Part shown: positions 1 to 9,355 of the stretch, one piece after another
How the letters are laid out: each line of letters opens with the position of its first letter
Position numbering within the stretch: the stretch's first letter is position 1
NCBI RefSeq assembly: GCF_000719135.1
Contig: NZ_JOEK01000001.1
Coordinates: forward strand, 558,001 to 622,000
Direction: 5' to 3'
DNA length: 64,000 nt
DNA from: Streptomyces avicenniae
Lineage (GTDB): Bacteria; Actinomycetota; Actinomycetes; Streptomycetales; Streptomycetaceae
Translations under genes and position numbers: made by a program
The notes under the pieces: generated by a model
Told to the model about the DNA's origin: nothing
The model's database searches: none
The model's input: only the letters and a program-made list of their open reading frames with translations

Positions 1-1
1 C

Positions 2-247
2 CAGGGGCCCGTGCACCAGGTCGATCGTGAGCAGATCTGGTGTGTCCTGACCGGATCGATCACCGTCACGACCGATGCGGGAGAGGAACGGGCCGTTCTG
101 GGCCAGACCGTCGTCCTGCCGCCCGGCGAGGACCGGCGGATCACCGCCGGGGAGCAGGGGGCCGAGCTGCTCGTCTGCATGCCGGTGGCGGGCCGCGTCT
201 CGACGCCCGACGACCCGCGGCTGCGCCCCCTGCCCTGGGCCGCGTGA
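2..247 (+). CDS. Cupin-domain protein, C-terminal part (runs off the left edge)
   Basis: The reading frame is open to the first bases of the window, so the true start lies upstream. About 80 residues are visible. They hold a small beta-barrel pattern with EQIWCVLTGSITV, then a GQTVVLPPGEDRRI stretch, which is the typical cupin 'high in the barrel' layout for quercetinase or anti-sigma-like single-domain cupins. The metal-binding histidines expected of the first cupin motif are not clearly visible apart from the HQV near the edge, so metal binding cannot be judged. The protein ends in RPLPWAA. The substrate is unknown. The next gene is convergent, on the opposite strand. Confidence 0.6.
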   Translation, partial: QGPVHQVDREQIWCVLTGSITVTTDAGEERAVLGQTVVLPPGEDRRITAGEQGAELLVCMPVAGRVSTPDDPRLRPLPWAA

Positions 248-268
248 GGCGACGGCCCTCGGCGGAGG

Positions 269-3200
269 TCAGCCCAGCCCCGGTACCCCGTCCGCCCCGG
301 CGCCCTCCCACGAGCCGTCGGGCGTGAGCCACACGACGTCGATGCCGTGGCTGTCCCGCGCGGCCTCCACGGACCAGGGCTCGGCGGGAGGACCGCTGAG
401 GACGAGGCAGTGGCGATCGGCCGTCAGCGACCGCGCGCTGTCGATCTCCCGCAGGCGCGACGCCCCGGCACGCAGATCGGCGTACGTCGTCCGGCCCTCG
501 CCGAGGACCTCGAACAGCACGCACAGCCCGGAGTCGGCGGTCACCCGGACATCGACGATCGGGTCGGACACGGGAGAGAGGCCCGCGTCGTGGAGCCGGG
601 AGAGGAGCCGGTGCCGCACCGACTCGTGCCGGTGGCACGTCCGGTCGGCCGCCGCCTCGGAACCGAGGAGTTCCCGGAGCGACGCGCTCGCGTCCACGGG
701 GTCCGTGGCGTCCGGCTCCGCCGCCGGTGCGGTGACGTCGGCTGAGATGACAGGCATGGGCTGGTCCTTCGGCTCGGGCTCGGCGACGACCGTGGTGGCG
801 GTGTCCTGGGGCGTGCTGACGGCGGGGGGCGCGGGCGTGGCGCCTGACTCGCCCGACCCGCCTGACGCGTCGGCCGCTCGGCGCTCCAGGTCACGGCGGG
901 CGGCCAGCAGCGCGTCCGGCCAGCCGCTGGCCTCCCACACCGACCGGAAGGCCGCCGTGTCGAACGCCCCCGAGGAAACGGCCCGGCCCGCCTCGCCCGC
1001 CAGGTCGCGCAGCGCGGCCAGCCGCTCCCTGTCGGGCGATCCGAGGAGACGCCACACGTCGAGCCAGTCCTGCTGGTCGAGGCGGAGGCAGCGGTTCGCC
1101 ATGCCCTTCAGCTCGGAGAGCCGCGTCCGCGCGTCGTCCGGGACGGTACCGGCGGCGAGCAGCGCCGGCACGTCGAGCGCCGCGAGGTAACGGACGCTCA
1201 TCCGTGGGGAGATGGGCTGCCTTCCCCGGCCGTCCACCGTCACGAAGCTGACCGCGGAGGTGTGCCGCAGGACCCATGTGTCGAGGAGGGAACCGACCGG
1301 CGGGGGAGCCGATCCGTGGCGCACGGCGAGCAACAGCGGCCGTTCGAGGCGTGGTTGCACCGCCTCCACCTTGTAGTGCCCGCCACCGGTGTGGCCGAGC
1401 ACGCGGACGCGGACGTCCGTGCCGATCTCCGGGCGCGCCGTAGCGGCGGCGGGGCCGAGGTCGGCCTCGTGCGCGTCGCCCCCGCCGTCGCCCGGGAGCA
1501 GGGCCTCGGGAAGGGGGGCCGTGTGCAGCACGGTCAGGCTCTGCGTGCTCCGTGTCAGCGCGACGTACAGGCGGCGCAGCCCCACCGGCCCGCCGTCCGC
1601 GATCGCGGACGGCTCGACGACGAGGACGTGGTCGTACTCCATGCCCTTGACCTGCGCGGCGGTCAGGACGGAGACGGCGCCGCGTTCGTCGTCGCCCACG
1701 TCCGGCAGGGCGGCGAGGCGTGCGGTGATCCCGTCGAACAGCGCGGAGTCCGTGTCCGGGACGACCACGGCGACCGAGCGGAGCGTGCGGCCGTCGTCCG
1801 AGCCGAGCAGGCGGCGCACCTGCGCCTCGGCGTCGGCCAGGAGCCGCGCCGCGTCCGTGGCGACCGTCGTGACCGCGCCCTCGCCCGCCGCACGCACCGC
1901 CGCGGGCACGGGGACGTCGGGGCCCGCCACCCGGGCGAGCGGCGCGACGAACCCCATCACCTCGGACGGCACGCGGTAACTCGTGCCGAGGGTCTCGACC
2001 TTCCAGTCCCCGTGGTCGGAAAGGAGCGTCCCCAGCCGGTCCCAGTCGGCGTAGGCGTGCGGGCCCGTGCTCTGCGCGAGGTCGCCGAGGACCGTCATCG
2101 AGCCGCCCGCTGCGCACCGCCGACGCAGGGCGCGCGCCTGCATCGGCGTCAGGTCCTGCGCCTCGTCGATGACGATGTGGCCGTAACGGCGGGGCGTCTC
2201 GCCGTCGATGAGGTGGCGCAGCTCCTCCAGGCACACGTGGTCGTCCAAGGTCCACGGCTCGTCGGCCGCCGCCGCCGAGCGCGGCCGGTGCAGCGCGGCG
2301 CGCTCGGCATCGTCCAGGACGCCATCGGAGCACGCCCGCAGCAGGTCGGGGGAGTCGTACAGCGTGCGCAGCGCCTCGCGCGCGCCGGGCGAGGGCCAGA
2401 CCCGTTCGAGCAGACGCTCGACGCGCCGGTTGCGTTCGAGGTCCCGGCGGATCGTCGCGTCACGGCTGCGGCGCGGGGCGACGGCGACGAGTTCCTGGAG
2501 CAGCAGGTCCACGAGCCTGCTGCGGAAGCGGTCGCGCCGCTCACGGTACGAGCCGTCGCCGCGGCGGGCCGCCTCGACCAGCGCCACGACCCCGGACCTC
2601 GGGAGGCGCAGCGTGGTGCTGCCGACCGAGACGGTGAAGACCGGCTCCTCGCCCTCGAACGCGCCCGCGGTCGTCAGGTCGTCCACGGCGCCGGGGCGGC
2701 ACTCGTCCTCCACGCGGCGGCGCAGGACGGCGGCCATGCGTTCGTCCGACTTCACCAGCCGGGCGGCGTCGGAGTCGATGCCACGGACCTCGCCCGCTCA
2801 CATGCGGGCGAGCTGGACGGAGTTGACGTCCCGCGTGCCGAGCGTCGGCAGCACGCGGCCGACGTACTCAAGGAAGTGCTGATGCGGGCCGACGACCAGG
2901 ATGTCCTGCGCACGGACGTGCTTGTTGTCCACCATCCACGTCACCCGGTGCAGCCCCACGGCGGACTTGCCGGTGCCTGGCCCGCCCTGGACCACGAGGA
3001 TGTCGGTGGGGGAGCCGGTGACCAGGGCCATCTGGTCGCGGCGGATGGTCTCCACGATGTCGCGCATCAGGCCGCCGCGCGAGCGCTGGAGCTCGCGCAG
3101 GAGGAAGTCGTCCGGCTGCGCGGGCGCGCGGCGCGGGGGCTGTGCGGGCGTGCGCTGCGCGGGGACGTCCGCGGCGGGCGCGGCGGTCGGGGCGGTCGCG

Positions 3201-3673
3201 GGGAGGAGGTCGATGTCGTCGTGGTAGTCCTCGACCACCCGCTCCGAGCAGCGCAGCCGTCGGCGCAGCAGGACCTCGCCCGGCGCCTCCGGCAGCGCGT
3301 CGGACCAGCTCTTCGCCAGCGGGCTGGTCCACAGCACCACGACGATGTCCCGCGTACGGACGTCGGAGACGGCCCGCCGCCCCACGTACAGCGTCTCGGT
3401 GCCTGGCCCGGGGTCCTCGCGCACGTCGATGCGGCTGATGACCAGGGCCTCGCCGCCGAGCCCCCCGTACGCGTCCGCCCTGGCCTCGTTCGCGAGGCGG
3501 TTGGCGACGCTGTCCTTGCCGCTCGCGGAGGCGTGGGCGACGGAGTTGTCCGTCAGCTCGGCCAACCGCGCCTCGTAGCAGGCGTAGGCGTGGTCCACCG
3601 CCTTCTGCTCGACGGCGATGACCGCGTCCCGCGCGGCCATACGCCGGTCGGCGGCGCGTACAGGGTTCCGCAT
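269..3673 (-). pseudogene. HelD/UvrD-like helicase interrupted by an in-frame TGA
   Basis: The gene reads from 3673 to 269 with one TGA at 2800-2798. Upstream are about 290 codons with the HelD N-terminal coiled-coil region and Walker A (GGPGTGKSAVGLHR near residue 232). Downstream in the same frame come IDEAQDL (Walker B), the GTSYRVP and RRLYVALTRS helicase motifs, then an unusual C-terminal extension of roughly 350 residues that ends in a fold resembling PD-(D/E)XK nucleases. HelD proteins are SF1 ATPases that remove stalled RNA polymerase, and some give rifamycin tolerance. The codon before the stop is ARM and the next residues are AGEVRG; in relatives I would expect tryptophan there, so TGG to TGA is the simplest explanation. 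The start at 3673 is favoured by GAGAGGG six bases upstream; another ATG lies at 3679. A truncated product may be made, with possible re-initiation at GTG 2755. A sequencing error cannot be excluded. Confidence 0.85.
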
Positions 3674-3987
3674 GCGCATCCCTCTCTTGCGGCACTCGGA
3701 CGGAAGCTGTCACGGACGTCCCCGCCCGTGCCCCTCGGCCAGGAGCACCGACCGGCCGGGCCGGGCCGTCCCGCACGGTGGTTCTCCCTGCGCGCAGTGT
3801 TCCATCCGGCACTGACAGTCGCGCCCTCTTCTGCGAGATCGTGAGCTGGAGAACCGAGGGACGGGCGGCGCACCTCGGCGATCCCCTCCCTGGCGAAACG
3901 TCACCCGCCGCGCCACGGCCTGCCGTACTGTGCGGCTGTGAGCGCCGTCGGCGTATGGCCGTCGCACGCACTCTGGGGGGATATCGC
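3674..3987. other. Divergent intergenic region
   Basis: This 314-bp gap separates the helicase gene from the next plus-strand gene and should carry both promoters. I see no convincing gene. A G-rich ribosome-binding site for the right-hand gene lies at 3975-3980. Confidence 0.5.
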
Positions 3988-5628
3988 ATGCACGACGACT
4001 CGGAGTCGCCTGAGGCGGAACCGACGGTCCTGGTCGAGGTGCGGCCCGGGGTCGCCGTGGCCCTCGGGGAGGTGGCCCCTCAACTGGCCGCCGAACTCGG
4101 CCTCGATCCGCTCGCCTGGGGGCTCGTGTCGGCCGATGACCGCACGCGGATGGCGGCGGCCCTCGCGTCGATCGGCAGTACGGCGGCTGCGAGCGGCACC
4201 CTCGCGAGCGCCTTCGCCGGAGCGCAGGGGATGTACCGGCTCAGCGACGCCACGCGGGCGTATCTGAGCGCCGGTGGGGCGCTCGCCGCGAAGGACGGCG
4301 CGCGTCTCGGAGCGGTGTTCTCGGGCGGCCGGATCGTCCATCAGGCGCGTCTGATCCCCATGACCACGGCGAGCGCGGCGCAGGTCGCCGCCGCGCTCGG
4401 ACCTGCCCTGGGCATGGTCGCCCTGCAGATGATGCTGGGCCAGGTCGCGCGCCTCGCGAGAACCGGCATCGCGTTGACCGGCGAGGTCCTCACGACGATG
4501 CGCCACGGTCAGTGGGCCGAGCTGACCGCGCTCGTGGACACCGTCGATCGCGCGGTCGGCCGCGCCCGCGAACTCGCGTCGGTCACGACGACCGAGTGGG
4601 AGAAGATCGCGGCCAAGGAGGACGTCCTGCGCAAGCAGCGCGAGACGTACCGGCTGAACGTCGGCGAACACGTCCGGCAGCTCGGTCGGCTCGACACGGG
4701 CGAGCGGCGCCGGTACCTGGAGACGAACGCCAAGGCGATCATCTTCGACGCGCACGCCCTCCTGTCCTCGCTCAAGGCGTGGACCGGCTACCAGTCGCTC
4801 CACGCGCTGCGGGCGAGAGCCGCCGGGCGGGAGGACGCCGACGAGGCCCGGCTCGTCGGGATCATCGAGCGCGAGACCGGTGAGGAACTCGACTCCGCCC
4901 TGGCCGACACGACGACCCTCGTCAGCTCGCTGACCAGGGAGCTGCGGATCATCGCCGAGCTTCCCGGGCGCACGACGCTGCCGTTGATGACGAAACGGAA
5001 GGACACGAGGAAGGCCCGCCTCACGAGCGTCCAGCTCCTGGAGGCGATCCAGCCCCTTGCCGACGCCCTCCGGCCGCCGGTCCCGCCGCTCGAAGCTCCC
5101 GGTGTCGTCTGCGCGCCCACGTCACTGGATACGGGCCGGTATCTGCGCATCCTGCGCTGGCTCCTGGAGGATGGCGAGACGCTGCGGGTCCTCGGCATCG
5201 ACGCCCCCGCCCGGATCGGCGCGCTCCTCGACGGGGCGAAGGAGAAGGTCGCGCCGACGAGGGACATGGCGGCGGCGAGGAACCTGGTCGCCGTCACGGA
5301 TCGCCGCATCCTCACGGCCAGGACGAACACGTTCCTCGGGCAGGGGGAGATCGCTCGGGACATCCCCATCGACCGGGTCCGCTACGTCCGGGCACCGGCC
5401 GCGCGGGACGGCAACGGACGCGCGGTGATCGACCTCATCACGTCCGAGGACACCCTCAGGTGGCACTTCGACTCCGACACCGACGACGGTGAGGTGGCCG
5501 CGCTCGCCGCCGTGCTGGCCGAGTCGATGAACATCCCGGACGACGAACGGGCGCGGCTCCGACGGCCGCTCGGTCCGCCGCCGGAGGTGGGCGCGGGAGC
5601 CGGGAGCGTCGCCGAGGGGGCCGTGTGA
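3988..5628 (+). CDS. Unknown protein with a C-terminal bacterial PH-like domain
   Basis: A 546-residue protein of unknown function. The start ATG at 3988 is chosen because GGGGGG lies seven bases upstream and the text before it has no protein-like character. Residues 1-160 are alanine-rich and mostly hydrophobic helical (VAAALGPALGMVALQMMLGQ) but not clear membrane spans. The middle, about 180-380, is predicted helical and charged, with coiled-coil-like stretches. The C-terminus has RNLVAVTDRRILTART and IPIDRVRYVRAP followed by WHFDSDTDDGEVAALAAVL, the usual pattern of short bacterial PH domains (YokE type). It overlaps the next gene by 4 bases, so the two are translationally coupled and probably act together. 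No signal peptide is visible; a cytoplasmic location is likely. Confidence 0.65.
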   Translation: MHDDSESPEAEPTVLVEVRPGVAVALGEVAPQLAAELGLDPLAWGLVSADDRTRMAAALASIGSTAAASGTLASAFAGAQGMYRLSDATRAYLSAGGALAAKDGARLGAVFSGGRIVHQARLIPMTTASAAQVAAALGPALGMVALQMMLGQVARLARTGIALTGEVLTTMRHGQWAELTALVDTVDRAVGRARELASVTTTEWEKIAAKEDVLRKQRETYRLNVGEHVRQLGRLDTGERRRYLETNAKAIIFDAHALLSSLKAWTGYQSLHALRARAAGREDADEARLVGIIERETGEELDSALADTTTLVSSLTRELRIIAELPGRTTLPLMTKRKDTRKARLTSVQLLEAIQPLADALRPPVPPLEAPGVVCAPTSLDTGRYLRILRWLLEDGETLRVLGIDAPARIGALLDGAKEKVAPTRDMAAARNLVAVTDRRILTARTNTFLGQGEIARDIPIDRVRYVRAPAARDGNGRAVIDLITSEDTLRWHFDSDTDDGEVAALAAVLAESMNIPDDERARLRRPLGPPPEVGAGAGSVAEGAV

Positions 5629-6164
5629 GCCAGCCGACTCCTTACGACGACGACCGCGCCGAGTACTCCCGCCACGGACTCGCCCGGCTCGTGCTCTGCG
5701 ACGAGGCCAAGGACGTGGCCTCCGGTGCCGCCGGCCTGGTGGGGACGCGCAACGACGCCGACACCGGCCTCGGCGGGCGAGTCGGCCAGGCCAGGCAACT
5801 CGTCGAACGGGCCGAGCGGGCCTTGGCCTCGGCGGTCGTCTACGAGATCGAACGGGGTAGCTCCTGGGAACAGGTCGCCGAGCACCTCGGGATCAGCGCC
5901 GGGGAGGCGGAAGAACGGTTCTCCCCCGCTCTCCGCCGGTGGAACGCCGCTTTCCAGGTGCCGTACCGACTGGACGCGTCCGGCCGTAAGCGCATACCGG
6001 AACTCCCCGCGGCGGCGTACGACCCCGCGTTCGCCTGCCGCCAGCTCGACACGTGGGCGTACATCCACCATGTCGGGACCGGCGACCAGCAGGCCGTCAG
6101 TGCCGGAATCGAACGGTCCGGCACTGCGGAGGAGCCCGACGTGGCGGCCGGGGACCCGGGCTGA
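5625..6164 (+). CDS. Small protein with a helix-turn-helix-like segment
   Basis: A 179-residue protein starting at GTG 5625, which shares four bases with the stop of the preceding gene. Residues about 80-105 (SWEQVAEHLGISAGEAEERF) look like the helix-turn-helix of sigma-region-4 or similar folds. The segment before it (GQARQLVERAERALASAVVYEIERG) is a long helix. The rest has no pattern I recognise. Coupling to the upstream PH-like gene suggests a shared regulatory or adaptor role, but no target can be named. Confidence 0.6.
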   Translation: MSQPTPYDDDRAEYSRHGLARLVLCDEAKDVASGAAGLVGTRNDADTGLGGRVGQARQLVERAERALASAVVYEIERGSSWEQVAEHLGISAGEAEERFSPALRRWNAAFQVPYRLDASGRKRIPELPAAAYDPAFACRQLDTWAYIHHVGTGDQQAVSAGIERSGTAEEPDVAAGDPG

Positions 6165-6283
6165 GGGCCGCGACCGCCGAAGCTCGTCCCCCGGCGATGG
6201 CCGTCGGTTCGGGATTCGCTTCGATGTCGTTGACGGCCTGCGCGATGCGGGGACGCCATGGAACGGACGGGGTGCTGCGTTCG

Positions 6284-6982
6284 GTGAACGGGTTGAACAA
6301 CGTGCTGGCGGACAACGGCTACCCCGGACGCGGGGTGCTGTGGTGCCGGACCGGCGACGGCGACACGCTTGGCGGGTACTTCCTCACGGGGCGAAGCCCT
6401 GCTTCCAAGGCCCGTGCGCTGCATCGCACTTCGGAGGGAACGCTGCTCGTCGCCCCGTCGGAGCCAGGCGCACACGACCACCTGCGTCACTACGTCGCCG
6501 CCCGGCAGAGCGGTCGGTGGCTGGTCTTCGGCAACGGCGAGCAGGTCGCCACCGTCGCCGACCGGCTCAACTCCGGAGAGCCTCCTGTCGTGGCCCTGGA
6601 CGGACTGGACTACGAACCTGACCCGCCGATCTTCACGCCCCGGCTGACCGTCGTCGCCGACGGCGGGCCCGGCGGGCGGGCCTGGTTCGGCGCCGCACGG
6701 CACAGCGGCGGGGGGCGTACGGCCTCCAACCGGTTGACGGTGGAGGTCGGCGGCCTCGAACCGGGTGAGGGGGTGCTCATGACGACGTACCGCCCGGACG
6801 GGCACGCGATCGCGACCGGCGACCCGTTCACCGAGGTCCGCGTCGCCGCGGGGGACCGCGGCGGGCTTCTGGACGAGTTGTGGGCCTCCCTGCCGCCTCG
6901 GCTCCGGATCGCCGCTGCGGTCTTCTCGCCGGGCGGCCTCGCGGAGGCCGACGTCCGGCAGGTGGCACCGGCCCGGGGCTGA
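6284..6982 (+). CDS. IMP cyclohydrolase-like (PurO-type) protein
   Basis: The protein shows the pattern of the archaeal-type IMP cyclohydrolase family (PF07826): NGYPGRGVLW near the start, then GGYFLTGRSPASKARAL, WLVFGNGEQVATVADRL, and YEPDPPIFTPRLTVVA. In archaea this fold closes the purine ring to give IMP. Streptomycetes normally have the bifunctional PurH, so this copy may act on another substrate. The start is uncertain: GTG 6284 gives 232 residues and matches the usual short lead before YPGRG; GTG 6272 and ATG 6245 are also in frame. No purine gene lies nearby. The frame continues open upstream, overlapping the previous gene, but that part does not look like protein. Confidence 0.65.
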   Translation: MNGLNNVLADNGYPGRGVLWCRTGDGDTLGGYFLTGRSPASKARALHRTSEGTLLVAPSEPGAHDHLRHYVAARQSGRWLVFGNGEQVATVADRLNSGEPPVVALDGLDYEPDPPIFTPRLTVVADGGPGGRAWFGAARHSGGGRTASNRLTVEVGGLEPGEGVLMTTYRPDGHAIATGDPFTEVRVAAGDRGGLLDELWASLPPRLRIAAAVFSPGGLAEADVRQVAPARG

Positions 6983-7185
6983 CATCGGCCGGACCCGGGC
7001 CAGGCCCCGCCGGGTTCACCTCCGCGACAGGCTGCGGAACCGGTCGGCGCAGGCCCGTCGTGCCGAGGTGACCTGTGAGCACGGGAACAGCGTCACGGCC
7101 TCCGTCCCGTCTGGCGGCCTCTTGGACGGCGTCGGTCTTGCGGAAGACAGAGGTGCGCGCACCGAGGGGCGAGTTGCGATGGAAA

Positions 7186-7212
7186 TCAGAGCAAGATCTG
7201 AGTAGACTCTGA
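7186..7212. promoter_or_regulatory. Inverted-repeat operator/promoter of the TA-like pair
   Basis: TCAGAG (7186-7191) and CTCTGA (7207-7212) form an inverted repeat with a 15-base spacer directly before the ATG at 7215. TAGACT at 7204-7209 could be a -10 box, which would make the transcript leaderless or nearly so. An operator at this place fits autoregulation by the antitoxin, which is usual in type II modules. Confidence 0.5.
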
Positions 7213-7214
7213 CT

Positions 7215-7700
7215 ATGTCTACCGTGCGTCTGGAAGCAGAAACGGAATCCGTCTCCTTCACCGACCTCTCCCGCAATCCCAAGGGCGTCGCGGCCAGAGC
7301 GGCAGCCCTGGGACGTCTCCGTGTCACCCACCGGGACGCGCCGGACATGGTGCTGACCACGGCTGTGCGGGCGGAGAACGCCGAGGAGAACCTGACCACC
7401 GCCTCACGGCTTTTCCTGGCGCTGATGAAGCAGGACGACGGCGTCAAGTCGCTCCTTCTTGCGCTGCCCGAGGTGTTCCCTTGGGTGCGGCACCTAGACG
7501 CGGAAGAAGTCCGGGACTTCACTGTTGAGTTGCTTGAAGCGCTTTCGGACGCCGCCGAGTTGGGGGTGGGAGGGGCCGTGCATCGCGCGATCGTCTCGTG
7601 GCGCGCCACGGCTCGTATCAACGCTGATCCCGACCAGCTCAGGGAATCGGCGCGTCCGCTCGACGGGGATGACCTCGGCCCGGTCGAGGTGCTCGGGTGA
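7215..7700 (+). CDS. Antitoxin-like protein (prevent-host-death type)
   Basis: A 161-residue protein. Residues 12-50 (VSFTDLSRNPKGVAARAAAL then RVTHRD and MVLTTA) follow the Phd/YefM layout in which a short N-terminal domain binds operator DNA. The remaining 110 residues are helical and longer than in classical Phd, so they may cover the toxin or add another role. It overlaps the following gene by 4 bases (GTGA), the usual arrangement of antitoxin then toxin. The inverted repeat just upstream is a likely binding site. Family and role are inferred from pattern and context. Confidence 0.6.
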   Translation: MSTVRLEAETESVSFTDLSRNPKGVAARAAALGRLRVTHRDAPDMVLTTAVRAENAEENLTTASRLFLALMKQDDGVKSLLLALPEVFPWVRHLDAEEVRDFTVELLEALSDAAELGVGGAVHRAIVSWRATARINADPDQLRESARPLDGDDLGPVEVLG

Positions 7701-8047
7701 GCCCGAAGAAAGGGGATCGGGTCAGCGTTCCGCCCCTCGACGGATGGAACGTCGTCTTCGGGACGACTGACGCGGTGATCGGCTGGGAGGAACTGTGCCG
7801 CGTCGCCTTGTCGAGCGCGCATCGCTGCCTGGACGCCCTGCGAAGTGATCCCCTGTCCCGGTCCCATTGGGGTCGCCAGCATCAGCTACGCGGCAGGCAC
7901 GCGACCAAGATGTGGAAAGGATCGGACCTTGAGCAGTGGGAGTACGAGGTCACCAGCGGTGGCCGAGTGCGCTATCTGGTCAGTGCGGAGACTTCCACGG
8001 TGATCCTCGTGTATGCCTCTCCGCGGCATCCGAAAGACACCGAGTGA
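7697..8047 (+). CDS. RelE/ParE-like toxin-like protein
   Basis: A 116-residue basic protein. The pattern WEELCRVALSSAHRCLDALRSDPLSR, HQLRGRHATK, WEYEVTSGGRVRYLV and ILVYASPRHPK follows the small alpha/beta RelE/ParE fold, in which a helical hairpin precedes a beta sheet and the C-terminal strand carries YAS-x-RHP. RelE toxins cleave mRNA on the ribosome and ParE toxins poison gyrase; the sequence alone does not say which, if either, applies here. It starts at GTG 7697 inside the end of the antitoxin-like gene, so synthesis is coupled. Confidence 0.6.
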   Translation: MSPKKGDRVSVPPLDGWNVVFGTTDAVIGWEELCRVALSSAHRCLDALRSDPLSRSHWGRQHQLRGRHATKMWKGSDLEQWEYEVTSGGRVRYLVSAETSTVILVYASPRHPKDTE

Positions 8048-8127
8048 GCCGTGGGGCAATTTCCGGGTCGGGATCGGCGTGCAGGCCCTGGCCCCGCCAC
8101 CCGGCGGTACCGATTCCACGTGCTTCC

Positions 8128-9294
8128 TCAGACCGCCAACCGCTTGAGGCGGGTCACCGCTTCTTCCAACACTCCCTTCCGCTTGCAGAAGGCGAAGCGG
8201 ACCTGGGTGCGGCCTGCGTCGAGGTCGTCGTAGAAGACGGAGTTGGGGACGGCGACGACGCCGCAGCGTTCCGGGAGCGTGCGGCAGAAGGCGAGGGCGT
8301 CCTTCTCGCCGAGGCCCGCGATGTCGGTCGTGATGAAGTAGGTGCCCTGCGGGGCGAACACCTCGAATCCCGCTTCCGCCAGTCCGGTGGCGAGCAGGTC
8401 GCGCTTCGAGCGCAGGTCGTCGCGGAAGTCGGTGAAGTAGCTGTCGGGTAGCTGGAGGGCCTCGGCGACGGCGTACTGGAACGGGCCCGAGGCGACGTAC
8501 GTCAGGAACTGCTTGGCGGTCCTGACGGCCGCGACCAACGACGCGGAGGCGGTGACCCAGCCGACCTTCCACCCCGTGAAGGAAAAGGTTTTCCCCGCCG
8601 AGGAGATGGAGACCGTGCGGTCGCGCATGCCGGGGAGGGAGATGAGTGGGACGTGCTCGCCGTCGAAGACCAGGTGTTCGTAGACCTCGTCGGTGACCAC
8701 GAGGAGGTCGTGCTCGACGGCCAGTGCGGCGATGGCCGTCAGCTCGTCGTGGGTGAGCACCATGCCTGTCGGGTTGTGCGGGCTGTTCAGGAGCAGGAGG
8801 CGGGTGCGGGGGGTGATCGCGTCGCGTAGCGCGTCGAGATCGGGGCGGAAGTCGGGGGCGCGCAGGGTCAGCGGCACGCGCACGCCGCCGGCCATCGCGA
8901 TGCTGGCGGCGTAGGAGTCGTAGAACGGCTCGAACGCGATGACCTCGTCGCCCGGTTCGAGCAGGGCCAGCATCGCGGCGGCGATGGCCTCGGTGGCACC
9001 CGCCGTGACCAGGATCTCCGTGTCGGGGTCGAAGTCCATCCCGTAGAAACGCTGTTGATGGCCCGCGATGGCGGTGCGCAGCGCGGGCACGCCGGGGCCC
9101 GGCGGGTACTGGTTGCCGCGGCCGTCACGCAGCGCGCGGACGGCGGCCTCCCGTACGGACTCGGGGCCGTCGGTGTCGGGGAAGCCCTGACCCAGGTTGA
9201 TCGCGCCGGTCCTGACCGCGAGCGCCGACATCTCCGCGAAGACGGTCGTGCCGAATCCGTCGAGCCTGCGGTTCAGCAGGGGCCTGGCCGTCAT
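8128..9294 (-). CDS. PLP-dependent class I aminotransferase
   Basis: A 388-residue fold-type I aminotransferase. NSPHNPTG near residue 160, DEVYEHLVFDG, and SISSAGKTFSFTGWKVGW (Schiff-base lysine in SAGK) are all intact. The layout is that of the kynurenine/glutamine transaminase K or N-succinyldiaminopimelate aminotransferase group, which are hard to separate by eye. The start ATG at 9294 has GAGGAG upstream; an in-frame ATG at 9351 is unlikely. The gene follows paaE on the same strand after about 60 bases, so it may be read with the phenylacetate operon and could feed aromatic amino acids into that route. That link is inference. Confidence 0.85.
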   Translation of the reverse strand: MTARPLLNRRLDGFGTTVFAEMSALAVRTGAINLGQGFPDTDGPESVREAAVRALRDGRGNQYPPGPGVPALRTAIAGHQQRFYGMDFDPDTEILVTAGATEAIAAAMLALLEPGDEVIAFEPFYDSYAASIAMAGGVRVPLTLRAPDFRPDLDALRDAITPRTRLLLLNSPHNPTGMVLTHDELTAIAALAVEHDLLVVTDEVYEHLVFDGEHVPLISLPGMRDRTVSISSAGKTFSFTGWKVGWVTASASLVAAVRTAKQFLTYVASGPFQYAVAEALQLPDSYFTDFRDDLRSKRDLLATGLAEAGFEVFAPQGTYFITTDIAGLGEKDALAFCRTLPERCGVVAVPNSVFYDDLDAGRTQVRFAFCKRKGVLEEAVTRLKRLAV

Positions 9295-9355
9295 GTCCCA
9301 CCGCTCCTCGGTCCGTGTGGTGCTCGCCGTGCGGCGGGCCGGTGGAGCCATCCTG

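Noticed and set aside
2798..2800. TGA in the helicase read as selenocysteine
   Set aside because: No SECIS-like hairpin was seen after it, and the expected residue there is tryptophan, not cysteine.
3686..3694. CTTGCGGCA upstream of the helicase as a rifamycin-associated element
   Set aside because: Only the central 9 bases match the 19-bp element as I recall it, and it lies too close to the start codon for a promoter site.
1262..3844. Long plus-strand open frame opposite the helicase
   Set aside because: It mirrors the helicase codons, is rich in Arg/Gly/His and shows no family pattern; the minus strand has clear helicase motifs.
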